A stretch of DNA of 49,958 nt from DATAXP01 sp036272935 (lineage in GTDB: Bacteria; Planctomycetota; Planctomycetia; Pirellulales; PNKZ01), in the NCBI GenBank assembly GCA_036272935.1, contig DATAXP010000156.1, positions 1 through 49,958 on the forward strand. Reading direction: 5' to 3'. The position numbers and the translations under genes were made by a program. Below are positions 1 to 8,800 of the stretch, in pieces. Below the pieces are notes generated by a model. It saw only the letters and a program-made list of their open reading frames with translations. It was not told the origin of the DNA and searched no databases. Numbering within the stretch: position 1 is the stretch's first letter; the number at the start of each line of letters is the position of its first letter.

Positions 1-126
1 CATCCGCGCCGGCCAGGACGATTCGAGCCGCGCGTCAAAAAACGGCGTCCCAAAGAATACGACCTGATGAAACGCCCCCGCGCCGCACTGAAGCAAGCCC
101 TGCTGCGACAAAACAATGCGGCTTAA
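1..126 (+). CDS. Transposase C-terminus, IS4-type (5' end outside window)
   Basis: The reading frame is open from the window edge to TAA at 124-126 and gives 41 residues, very basic (RPGRFEPRVKKRRPKEYDLM then KRPRAALKQALL). Proline/arginine-rich tails with the pattern RRPRxxPRVxKxRxxxYxxM(x)KPR are typical of IS4-family transposases, which are frequent in planctomycete genomes; that is the basis of the call. The catalytic DDE region is outside the window, so intactness cannot be judged. The bases just after the stop (CTTCGTGGCATTC, about 127-139) could be the right-hand terminal repeat, since IS4 ends often contain a GTGNCATTC-like string; the left end is not available to compare. Alternative: the basic tail of an unrelated protein. 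Confidence 0.5.
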   Translation, partial: HPRRPGRFEPRVKKRRPKEYDLMKRPRAALKQALLRQNNAA

Positions 127-243
127 CTTCGTGGCATTCACCACGGCCCCTTTATTTTAATCGAGGCGGTGCTGACGCCCGAGCAGAAGAAAAAGGTGCT
201 GGCACTCGCGGCGGCCGCGCCTTTCGCTTGTAACTGCCCTTGA
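127..243 (+). pseudogene. Possible 3' remnant of an interrupted gene next to the IS end
   Basis: After the transposase stop, the same frame stays open to TGA at 241-243. It reads IEAVLTPEQKKKVLALAAAA and then a short Cys-containing tail. The string LTPEQKKKV resembles the helical repeats of Spy/LTXXQ-like or similar small exported proteins. There is no start codon or ribosome-binding site, so if it is coding it is the tail of a gene cut by the insertion. The support is only the plausible amino-acid pattern, and it may be chance in GC-rich DNA. Confidence 0.2.
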
Positions 244-427
244 GTGGTGTTGCCGTCGCTGCTATTCTCCCGCCTCACCGGTACGCTCCCTTCCTCCGCA
301 CTCGCTCTTTTCGACGGCGCGTCGCTTGCCACAGCAATCGGCGAGGAATCTCGTGTCAGCCCCAGGCGACAGCATCGACGGTTCGCTAGCCCTCGCAGGC
401 TGCAATCGCGCCGCGCGCGCGGTGCGG

Positions 428-1129
428 ATGGCTGCGATCGTCACCATCGGTTGGGCGGCAGCCGGATGCGGCGTCGTGTCGCACTCGCAGAACGTGCAAG
501 GGGTGCAACTTTACCAACAGGGCCAATATCAATTGGCGACGACGCATTTCGAGAAGGCGATCTCGAACGATCCTAACGCCCCCGAGGGCTACTACAACCT
601 GGCTTCGACCTACCACCGCATGGCCAAGCTCAATAATCGGCCGGAAGATTGGAAGCTGGCCGAGGATACCTACAACATGTGCCTCGATCGCGATCCGAAC
701 CAACGCGATTGCCATCGCGGTCTGGCCGTGCTGCTTGTGGAGCAGGGGCGATCGGAGCAGGCGTTCCGGCTGCTCGAAGGCTGGGCCAGCAGCAATCCGA
801 CGAGTGTCGACGCCAAGGTCGAGTTGGCCCGGCTGTCGCAAGAATTTGGCAACACCACGGCCGCCCGCGAGCACCTGCTCGAAGCGCTGGCCATCAATCC
901 GCGCGATCCTCGGGCCTTGACCGCCCTGGGGCAGATTCACGAGAGCAGCGGCAACACCACGCAGGCCATCGCCGCTTACCAGCGCTCGTTGAGCAACAAC
1001 AGCATGCAGCCCGACGTGCAAGCGCGGGTCGCGGCACTTCAATCGGCGACCAATACGCCGCCGCCGCTCACGCCTCCTGGCGCCACGCGCACCGTCAACG
1101 GCGTCACCGCGCCGCCGGTGGTCCGCTAA
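428..1129 (+). CDS. TPR-repeat lipoprotein
   Basis: A 233-aa protein starting at ATG 428. An open frame continues upstream to 326, but the ATG at 428 is followed directly by a lipoprotein signal peptide (hydrophobic AIVTIGWAAAGC, lipid-modified Cys at residue 14), which decides the start. The mature part is almost entirely tetratricopeptide repeats: GVQLYQQGQYQLATTHFEKA with NDPN, then further units around residues 55-95, 100-130 and 135-200 (for example ALTALGQIHESSGNTTQAIA). The C-terminus is a Pro/Thr-rich tail. TPR lipoproteins usually act as scaffolds for envelope complexes; PilF/PilW-like and BamD-like proteins have this build, but no motif picks one. It converges with the next gene (stops 5 bp apart). 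Confidence 0.72.
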   Translation: MAAIVTIGWAAAGCGVVSHSQNVQGVQLYQQGQYQLATTHFEKAISNDPNAPEGYYNLASTYHRMAKLNNRPEDWKLAEDTYNMCLDRDPNQRDCHRGLAVLLVEQGRSEQAFRLLEGWASSNPTSVDAKVELARLSQEFGNTTAAREHLLEALAINPRDPRALTALGQIHESSGNTTQAIAAYQRSLSNNSMQPDVQARVAALQSATNTPPPLTPPGATRTVNGVTAPPVVR

Positions 1130-1134
1130 GCGCG

Positions 1135-2106
1135 CTACTCGCGTCGGTGACGGGCGTGTTGCAGCCGAGGCGCCACAGCCAGCGCTTCGAGCGCCGCCTG
1201 CGAGAAACTCGCGGTGCTCGTCGTCGGCAGGTGAATCTTTTCGTCGCCGGCGACCAGGTCAACAGGCACCGCATCGCGCGGGCACCAGAACTCGACTAAG
1301 AACCTGCGCAGGTCGGGATACAGCGGCTTATTCGCCGGGCTCGATTCGAGCGGTTGCCCTTGGTCGTCGAGCTCGATGAACCGATCGGGGTCGGCCAGCG
1401 TGGCGTTGTCGTTCGCCAGGCACCGCAGCACCAGGCTGCGCGGCGTCGCCATACGCGACCAATGGTGACATTCGATCTCGAGCAAATAACCGCTGTATGC
1501 GGGAGAGTCGGTGTCGCGCTTGGCCATCGCGACCACCTCGGCGCGTGGCTCGGGTAGCCAGACGTGGCAGTGTCCGAGCGGCAACGGATTGGCGTGCAGT
1601 GGCTCGCCGTCGTAGTACAGAGTCACCGTGCGAACGTTCCTTGGCACCTGGTAGACCAACAAGCCGCGAAACTTGTTGGCGCCGGCGAACACAGGGTCCG
1701 AATCGTCGGCGGGATGCGCATCGTCGGTCAGCCGTTGCACGAGCGTCGCCGAGCCGAGCGGGTCGCCGGTTGTACCATCGCGGGCTTCGATCGCGCGCAG
1801 ATCGAGTCCCTGGAAGCTCTCGCCGAGCGGCTGCAACTCGAAATCGACGCCGACCCACTGCTTTCCCCTGTCGGTGCCGCGTCGGATGCCGATGCACGCC
1901 CGATGCACCACGATGGTCGTACCGCGGATCGTTTTCGACTGCTGATTGGCGCCGCGGCGGAAGGCGTCGGCCATGGCCGGATCGAGCGCTGACTGGTCGA
2001 CGGCCGGCGCGGCACTCTCTTCACCGACGGGCGACGGCTCGCGTGCGCAACCGGCAAACGACCCCGCAACCATCACGAACCAAATCGACAGCTGGGATCG
2101 GCGCAC
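1135..2106 (-). CDS. Lipoprotein of unknown function
   Basis: A 323-aa product with GTG start at 2106. The frame is open upstream to 2529, but translation from this GTG begins RRSQLSIWFVMVAGSFAGCA, a typical lipoprotein signal with a lipobox (FAGC), while the upstream extension is low-complexity Arg/Ala/Gly typical of non-coding frames. The mature protein contains a stretch predicted to be beta-rich (residues about 60-200, with GVDFELQPLGESFQGLDLR and RTVTLYYDGEPL) and a Cys/His string near the middle (EIECHHWSRM). I do not recognise the family. There is no operon partner: it converges with the TPR lipoprotein and is divergent from the large exported-protein operon. Confidence 0.6.
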   Translation of the reverse strand: MRRSQLSIWFVMVAGSFAGCAREPSPVGEESAAPAVDQSALDPAMADAFRRGANQQSKTIRGTTIVVHRACIGIRRGTDRGKQWVGVDFELQPLGESFQGLDLRAIEARDGTTGDPLGSATLVQRLTDDAHPADDSDPVFAGANKFRGLLVYQVPRNVRTVTLYYDGEPLHANPLPLGHCHVWLPEPRAEVVAMAKRDTDSPAYSGYLLEIECHHWSRMATPRSLVLRCLANDNATLADPDRFIELDDQGQPLESSPANKPLYPDLRRFLVEFWCPRDAVPVDLVAGDEKIHLPTTSTASFSQAALEALAVAPRLQHARHRRE

Positions 2107-2438
2107 AATGTTCTCGGCTATTGCGAAGCTCGCGTCACGGAAGCAAAGGTGACGGTCATCTATGATAGCGTCGCGCGCCGGATCGTTTCCACCTACTGCG
2201 AAGCATGTTCTTCCGTCCTGGGCGGCTGCTACAAATAGGATAATCGAACTCACCGTTCGCTGCTCGGCGCAGTTCGCAGCGGAACGTAAATAATGGTTTT
2301 CGGGACCAGCGGCTCTGGGTAAACTGGAGCGTGCGTCGATCGGCGTCCACGCTCGTCTAATTAGTCCGCGGCCGGCGGCACAGCCTGCCGTGCTTCTTCC
2401 GGCCGGACGCCGCCACTTCTGAGGAGCACGCTGCAACC
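2107..2438. other. Divergent intergenic region (332 bp)
   Basis: Lies between the minus-strand lipoprotein gene and the plus-strand large-protein operon, so it should carry promoters for both. The only sigma-70-like -10 I see is GATAAT at 2239-2244 within an AT-richer patch, without a convincing -35. GAGGAG at 2418-2423 is the closest purine-rich ribosome-binding site to the GTG at 2439, at a longer spacing than usual. No RNA gene or repeat was recognised. Confidence 0.4.
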
Positions 2439-5400
2439 GTGCGAATTTGCTGCTTCCACTTTGTATTGTCGGCGTGGCTGCTTGCGGGCACTCTGGCCAG
2501 TGCTCAGCCGGCCGCGCCCAACGCCGCAACTCCGGCAGGCGGCGAGACAGTCGAGGAAGCCAAGCCCGACCTGTATTATCTGAAGGACAAGGACGGGAAG
2601 CTTGAGCCGGTGCTCGGCTTCACGCTCGAAGATTTCGAACGATTGTTGACGCAGGGTGCGCGCCGCGAGCTGACGCCTAGCCGTCCAGCCTATCGCATCG
2701 ATCGGGTCGATGTCCGCGGACGCGCCACGGGCCAACGCGCCGAGCTGACGGTCGAATACTCGGTGGTCATCGACGACGACGCTTGGGTGCGTGTGCCGCT
2801 ACGGTTGACCGAGGCGGTCGTTCACGGCAAACCCAGCTACAACGGTCCGGGCAAGTTTTTCCTCGAGTTCGATGCGACGCACAACGAATACGTGGGCTGG
2901 GTGCAGGGCAAATCGGCCGATCCACATCGGATCACTTTGCCAGTGCTGGTGCCGCTAACGACGGTGACAGGTGACACGCGGATGAAGCTCAGCGTGCCGC
3001 GAGCCTGGACGTCGGACCTCGATTTTCTGGTCCCGATCAAGGCAGCCGTCGCACAGGTGTCGCCGCCGGCGTTGCTCGACTCGACGACCGCCGAATCGGA
3101 CGGGACGCGTTTTCACGTCCTCGGCATGAGTAGCGACTTCACGTTGTCGTGGCGGCAAGCCGAGGGACGCGCGCTGGAAACTCCGACGGTGCTCGAGGGG
3201 ACCGGTGAATTGCTCATCCAGCTCGACGGACGCAGCGTTCACACCCAGGCGCAGCTCACCGTGAAGAGCTTTGGCGGCGCGTTCGACAGCTTCCGTGTTC
3301 GCCTTCCTCGTGGTGCCGTCTTGCTGTCGGGCGAGCAGCCCGACTATTCGGTCAGCCTGGTCGATACCGATTCGGACGCTACCCAAAAGCCAGCCGCCAG
3401 TAAGGGTGCCGAGCCCGAGCGTTCGCGTGCGCCGATCGTCGAAGTGCGCCTCAACAACCCGACGGTCGGCCCGGTGAGCGTGAAACTGGCGACGGCACAG
3501 ACATTTCCAGCCGGCGCAGCCGACGACCAGACCGATCGCGCCGCACCGCCGCAGCGTGCCGCAACCGATGCTACCGAGGCCATCGAACTGGCCGGCTTTG
3601 AAATCGTGGGAGCGGTGCGCCAGTGGGGCCACGTGGCGGTGCAGGTCGTGGGCCAGTGGCAAGTCGTGTGGGGACAGCGACGCCAAGTGCGACAAGTAGA
3701 AGACGTGCCGGCCGACCTATGGCGCGATGACATGCTGGCCGGCTTCGAGTACTTCATGCAGCCGTTCTCGCTGCAGGCGCGCGTGATGCCGCGCGAAACA
3801 CGGATTCATATCGATCCGCAATACGTCGCGCTGGTCGGCGACACCAGGGTCGATCTTGAGGCGCGGCTGCGCTACCAGATCAGCGGCGCGAAGGCATTCG
3901 AACTGGAAATCGACCTCGCCGGCTGGCAGCTTGACGATGTCGGACCACCGTCGGCCGTCGATGTCGACGAAGTGGGACCGCTCGAAGGAACAATGCTGAG
4001 CGTGCCCTTGGTCCGGCCGGCGCTCGGAACGTTCGAGCTGACGCTGCGGGCGCACCGACCGATCGACCCCGACGGCGGCCGAGTCGAGTTCGGATTACCA
4101 AAGCCGTCGGCCAACTCGATTGGTCCGGCGACGTTGGTGGTTCAGCCAGCCGACAACGTCCAGCTTTCGCCACGCCCTGCGGACCTGCGCGGGCTGTCGG
4201 CGCAATCATCGAAGCCGAACGTCGTGTTACCGGTTCGGCAGCAGTTGCCACTGGCCTACGTCGCCGAGAATCCCGACGCGACGTTCGGCGCAGGCTTCCG
4301 CGTTTTCCGGCGCACGATAACGGTGGCCCAGCGCGGCAGTGTTTCGCTGGAAACAAAGCGCGTGCGGGTTCAGCAGCGCTTTAATTACGAGATTGCCCAC
4401 GAACCGATCGAAGTGCTGTCGCTGCGCGTTCCCTCAGGGATCCTTGATGACGGCGACTTGGGAATCATGCAGGGCAGCCGCTCGCTGCCGTGGGGGGTGG
4501 TCGAAGAAGAAGTGGCCGATACCGCCGGCCTGCCGCTGGTACACGTCGCCCTTCCGGAACCGGCCATCGGACCGTTGGAGCTAGTCGCCGAGTTCGATTT
4601 GGAAGAGGAATTGCCCGCGCCGCGTTCGACCGTCTCGTTGACGGTGCCGCTGATCGCCGCGACCGACGCCTTGACCTCGAGCGAGTTGACCGTCTCCTGC
4701 GCGCCCGAGCTGCGAGTTCAGTTGCTCGATTCGCAATGGCAGCCGACCGAGACGGTGCGTCGCGCCGGCGACCCGATCGAGCTCACGGCGACGACCGCGC
4801 GCAGCCAGTTATCGCTGGGACTGCGGCTGCGCGAGGTGCACGATGTCGGCACCACGATGGTCGACCGAGCTTGGGTTCAATCGTGGCTCGGCGAGCGATC
4901 GCGACAAGACCGTTCCGCCTACCAGGTGACGACGCCCGACAGCCACTTTACGATGCGACTGCCCAACGGCATCTCGGCGTTGGAGGTGCTGGTCGACGGT
5001 GTGCGCGTCGTGCCGGAAGAAGGCTCATCGCTCGATCAATTGATCGTGCCGCTGGTGCAGGGGCCGCACCTGCCGGGTACGTTCGCCATCGAAGTTCGGT
5101 ATCGTTTCGCCGAGCGGAAGTGGCGACCGATGCAGGGCACCTTGACGCTTCAATCGCCGGTGCTCGAGCGCGATTTGGTGCCGCGGCGAACGTTCTGGCA
5201 AGTGATCCTGCCGGCCGATGAGCATCTGTGGACCGCGCCTGAGAATTTCACGGCCGAGAACATTTGGTCGTGGACCGGCTTGCTTTGGGACTACGCGCCG
5301 GCAATGGGACAAGCCGAGCTTGAAAGCTGGGTGGGGACGCGGCACGACACGCCGCTGCCCGCCACCGTGCATCCGTATCTGTTTTGCACCACCGACGACG

Positions 5401-5819
5401 AATCGACGCTCGAACTGCGCGTCGTGCGGCGGAGCCTGCTGGTATTCGAAGCCTCGGGCCTGGTGCTGCTCGTCGGACTGGCGACGGTGTATTGGCCGCT
5501 CGCGCGACATCCGGCGGCGCTGCTGCTTGCGGCACTGGCAGTCGTTCCGCTGGGTTTTATTTACCCGCAACCAGCGCTGCTACTGGCTGAAGCTGCTGGT
5601 TTGGGATTGTGCTTGAGCGTGCTGGCGATGGTGTTGAAGCGGAACGTCGCCGTACGGTCAAGCGCAGGTCGGCCGCTGCGCAGCGGGCCGAGCTCGATTG
5701 TTTCGCGCGGTTCGTCGCGAACGCAACCGCACTTCCAAGGCGCGGTTGCCGGTTCGATGGCGACGACCAGCACCGCGGAACTTTCGGTGCCGATCTCTGA
5801 GCCAGAAGCGCCGCGGTGA
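2439..5819 (+). CDS. Large exported membrane-anchored protein, planctomycete type
   Basis: A 1126-aa protein with GTG start. Residues 1-23 are a signal peptide (hydrophobic FHFVLSAWLLAGTLASA). A short motif GFTLEDFERLL follows (about residues 60-70), then roughly 900 residues predicted to be beta-rich, with repeated patterns such as RAELTVEYSVV and GTFAIEVRYRF. Near the C-terminus are two or three hydrophobic segments (LLVFEASGLVLLVGLATVYW; HPAALLLAALAVVPLGF; ALLLAEAAGLGLCLSVLAMV), then a basic, Ser-rich tail. This predicts a long periplasmic domain anchored by the C-terminus. I do not recognise a named domain. The stop is 10 bp before the start of the next gene, which has the same architecture, so they are co-transcribed and probably paralogous. 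Confidence 0.7.
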   Translation: MRICCFHFVLSAWLLAGTLASAQPAAPNAATPAGGETVEEAKPDLYYLKDKDGKLEPVLGFTLEDFERLLTQGARRELTPSRPAYRIDRVDVRGRATGQRAELTVEYSVVIDDDAWVRVPLRLTEAVVHGKPSYNGPGKFFLEFDATHNEYVGWVQGKSADPHRITLPVLVPLTTVTGDTRMKLSVPRAWTSDLDFLVPIKAAVAQVSPPALLDSTTAESDGTRFHVLGMSSDFTLSWRQAEGRALETPTVLEGTGELLIQLDGRSVHTQAQLTVKSFGGAFDSFRVRLPRGAVLLSGEQPDYSVSLVDTDSDATQKPAASKGAEPERSRAPIVEVRLNNPTVGPVSVKLATAQTFPAGAADDQTDRAAPPQRAATDATEAIELAGFEIVGAVRQWGHVAVQVVGQWQVVWGQRRQVRQVEDVPADLWRDDMLAGFEYFMQPFSLQARVMPRETRIHIDPQYVALVGDTRVDLEARLRYQISGAKAFELEIDLAGWQLDDVGPPSAVDVDEVGPLEGTMLSVPLVRPALGTFELTLRAHRPIDPDGGRVEFGLPKPSANSIGPATLVVQPADNVQLSPRPADLRGLSAQSSKPNVVLPVRQQLPLAYVAENPDATFGAGFRVFRRTITVAQRGSVSLETKRVRVQQRFNYEIAHEPIEVLSLRVPSGILDDGDLGIMQGSRSLPWGVVEEEVADTAGLPLVHVALPEPAIGPLELVAEFDLEEELPAPRSTVSLTVPLIAATDALTSSELTVSCAPELRVQLLDSQWQPTETVRRAGDPIELTATTARSQLSLGLRLREVHDVGTTMVDRAWVQSWLGERSRQDRSAYQVTTPDSHFTMRLPNGISALEVLVDGVRVVPEEGSSLDQLIVPLVQGPHLPGTFAIEVRYRFAERKWRPMQGTLTLQSPVLERDLVPRRTFWQVILPADEHLWTAPENFTAENIWSWTGLLWDYAPAMGQAELESWVGTRHDTPLPATVHPYLFCTTDDESTLELRVVRRSLLVFEASGLVLLVGLATVYWPLARHPAALLLAALAVVPLGFIYPQPALLLAEAAGLGLCLSVLAMVLKRNVAVRSSAGRPLRSGPSSIVSRGSSRTQPHFQGAVAGSMATTSTAELSVPISEPEAPR

Positions 5820-5829
5820 GGCTCGCATC

Positions 5830-8800
5830 GTGCATCGAATCCTGCTTGCCGTCGTCTTGGTTGTCGCCTCCGGCGCGATGCTCGCAAGCGCCGAGGAGTC
5901 CGCGCCCGAACCGCCGCTGCGCTATCGGCGCGTGTATGCGCCGGCCGACGACGTCAAGAATTGGCCGCGCGGCAACGAGCGATACATTCCCGTCGATCCG
6001 GAAGAGTTTGAACGGCTGATCGAGTTGGCACGCGGTACGTCGGCCGCCGTCGGTCCGGGGTCAATGGCGAGACTCGAGGCGGCCATGTTCCATACTCGGC
6101 TGTCTGACGACAAGTCGCTGCACGGCACGGCGCTATTGCAGATCGTTGCCCCAGATGACGCGCCGACGAGCTTTCGTCTCTCGCCTTGTGGGCTGGCGAT
6201 CAACTCGCTCGAGTGGTCGCATGACCGGCGGCCGGCGACGTTATCGGCAGATGGCCGTGGCGACACGAACCTCGCGGTGCCGCAATCCGACGACCTGAAA
6301 TTGGCCTGGTCGCTAGGTGCTGCCCGCCAAGACGGCGAAGCATCGACGTTCGACTTCTCGTTCCCTGGCGCGCCAGAGCACACGCTGATCATCGAGCTTC
6401 CGGAGAGACTGGCGGCAACGACCGACCTCGGCCTGGCAAGCGAATCGCCCGCCGAAGAGAAAGGATGGCGGGCATGGCGGCTCGACCTTGGCGGGGCTTC
6501 ACAATTCTCGGTGCGCATCGCGCCGCGCGAATCGTCAACTTCTCCGCGACCGCGCGCATTTCTGCGCACTCAGACGACCTATGAAGTGTCGTCGCGCGGA
6601 CTCGATATCAACGCGCAGTGGAAGCTCGACGTGCAGCAACCAGGCCTGCGGCAGATCGAGCTGGCAATCGATCCTGCCATGGAGTTGGTGAGCGTCAAGC
6701 TCGGCGATGCGCCGTGCCGCTGGACGCTTTTCGCAATGCCAAACAACGCGGCCAAACGGGTCGTGGTCGAGTTGCCCGAGGATGTTTCCACCGGCCAACG
6801 GACACTGCGACTGACAGCCCTGGCGCCGCTGGTGACCGACAATGCAGCGCGGCTGCCGCGGTTGGTTCCTGCCGACTTGGCCTGGGAGGAAGGAACGATC
6901 ACGCTGCTGGTGCCGGCCACTTTTGCAATGAAGCGCCTCTCAGGCCTGGCTTGCCGGCAATCGAAAGCCAAGCGGCTCGCGGCTCCGCTGCTTGGCGAGT
7001 CGATCGAACTGCAATGTTTCGGCCCCGAGGCTACCGCCGAGATCGTGATCGCTCGCGAGCGCGAACGGCCACGTCTGGCCGTCGGCACTTCGCTGGTCCT
7101 GGGCACGGCATCGTGCAGCGGCCGGATCGTCGCCGATTTCGAGTTGCCCAGTGGCGAGCGGTTCAACCTCCGCGGCAAGATTGCCGACGATTGGACCGTC
7201 GAGTCGGTGCAGACCGTGCCCTCCGACGCGCTCGGCGACTGGAACGTGGAAACCTCGGAAGCAGCGCGCCGACGGCTGTCGCTGCGACTGGCCAAGGCCT
7301 TGTCGCCGGTGCAACCGGTGCGGGTGATTGTCGCGCTGCGCGCGCATGGCATTGCCCTGGGCGAGGTGTTGCGCGCCGCCGATACCCATATCTTTCGTTT
7401 CGACGACGCTGTGTTGATCAGTGACCTGCTCGCGCTGGCTGCCAACGCCGACCACCAGGTGCGAGTCGACGGTGCGGAAGCCGTGCTGCTGAACCCGAAG
7501 CGGCTTTCGGAGGCGGAGCATGCCTTGGTCGGAGCGATGCCGGCCGAAGTGGTATTCGACCGTTCGCGGATCGATTCTATCTGGCGAGTCCAACTCGAAC
7601 GCGCCCGCCCCGAGTTTACGGCCGAAGCACAAGTCGATGCGATGGTCGTCGGCGACACGCTGCACGAGAGCTATACCGTCACGATTACGCCCGGGGCGAC
7701 ACCGCTCGATCGCGTGACGATTCAGCTCACAACGGTCCGCGATAATCCGCTCGAATGGTCGCTAGCCGGCCGTGCTACCGCAATCGCGGCGGCGCAACCG
7801 CCCGAGACGGCGCACGACGGCAACGCGAAGTCCGGGGGGCAGACGTGGGAACTGCGATTCCACAAGCCCCAAAGCGACGCCTTCGAACTACATGCTCGGC
7901 GAACATCGGCGATGAGGCCAGGCGTCGCGACGCCGATCGGGCTGATGGCGCTGCCCGATGCAGTGCAGCAGTCGGGAAGGGTGTGCGTCTACAACCATGG
8001 CGCTGCTGGGGTCGCAATTCGCAATCGGGGCCTGGTCGAGTCATGGCCCGATGGATCGCATGGGTCGGAGATGGTAGCGGCGTTCCGCTACGAGCCACTG
8101 CGTGAATTAGCCCGCGCGTCGAACGAAGCGCTGGCGATCACTCGCCGCACCGACGCTGCATCGCTCGACGGCGCCGTGGTGCTGAGCGAGTCGGTCGATT
8201 CCCGCTACGAATCGACCGGACGCAGCACGCACTGGGGACGGCTGCGGTTGCACAATCTGGCCTTGAATCGCCTTCAACTGCGGCTTCCCGAGCGCGCCGA
8301 ACTGCAAGGCCTCTGGCTCGATGGCCATCCAGCGACGCTCGACGGTGGCATGCTGCCGCTCGGAGCCGCGGAGTTCCCCGAATTGGTCGTGGCACTGGTG
8401 ACAAGCGATGCTCGATTCGCCTCGGCGACGAAGCGCTTCGCGCCGACCATCGATGTTGGGCTGCCGGTGCTCGATCGCCAATGGACCTTCTGGCTTCCGC
8501 CAGGCTACGAGGTGCTTGACGGTCCGCAACGCGCGCCGCCCACTTGGTCAGCGCGTTTCTTCGGCTCGCTAAGCCGAGGCGCGCAACGGCAGCCGTTCGA
8601 TCCCTTGTCGGCCGACGACTGGATCGGCATGGTGAGCATTGTTCCCGCGCGGCGCGACGCCACGCTCCGGCTCGGCGAGGTGCTGGCCGAGCTTGGGCAG
8701 GCGCTGGCTCCGGCCGCCAGTGGCTCGCGACCAAGAACGTGGGGCGAACTCATTGCCGTTGCCGAGGCGGCGACGTCGCGGCACGACTTTATTCTGCTCG

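Noticed and set aside
6579..7658. Long open frame on the minus strand across the giant-protein gene (359 aa)
   Set aside because: It lies wholly inside the plus-strand gene, has no ribosome-binding site or recognisable domain, and has the Arg/Ser/Ala-rich composition of a shadow frame in GC-rich DNA. Similar opposite-strand frames across other long genes were dropped for the same reason.
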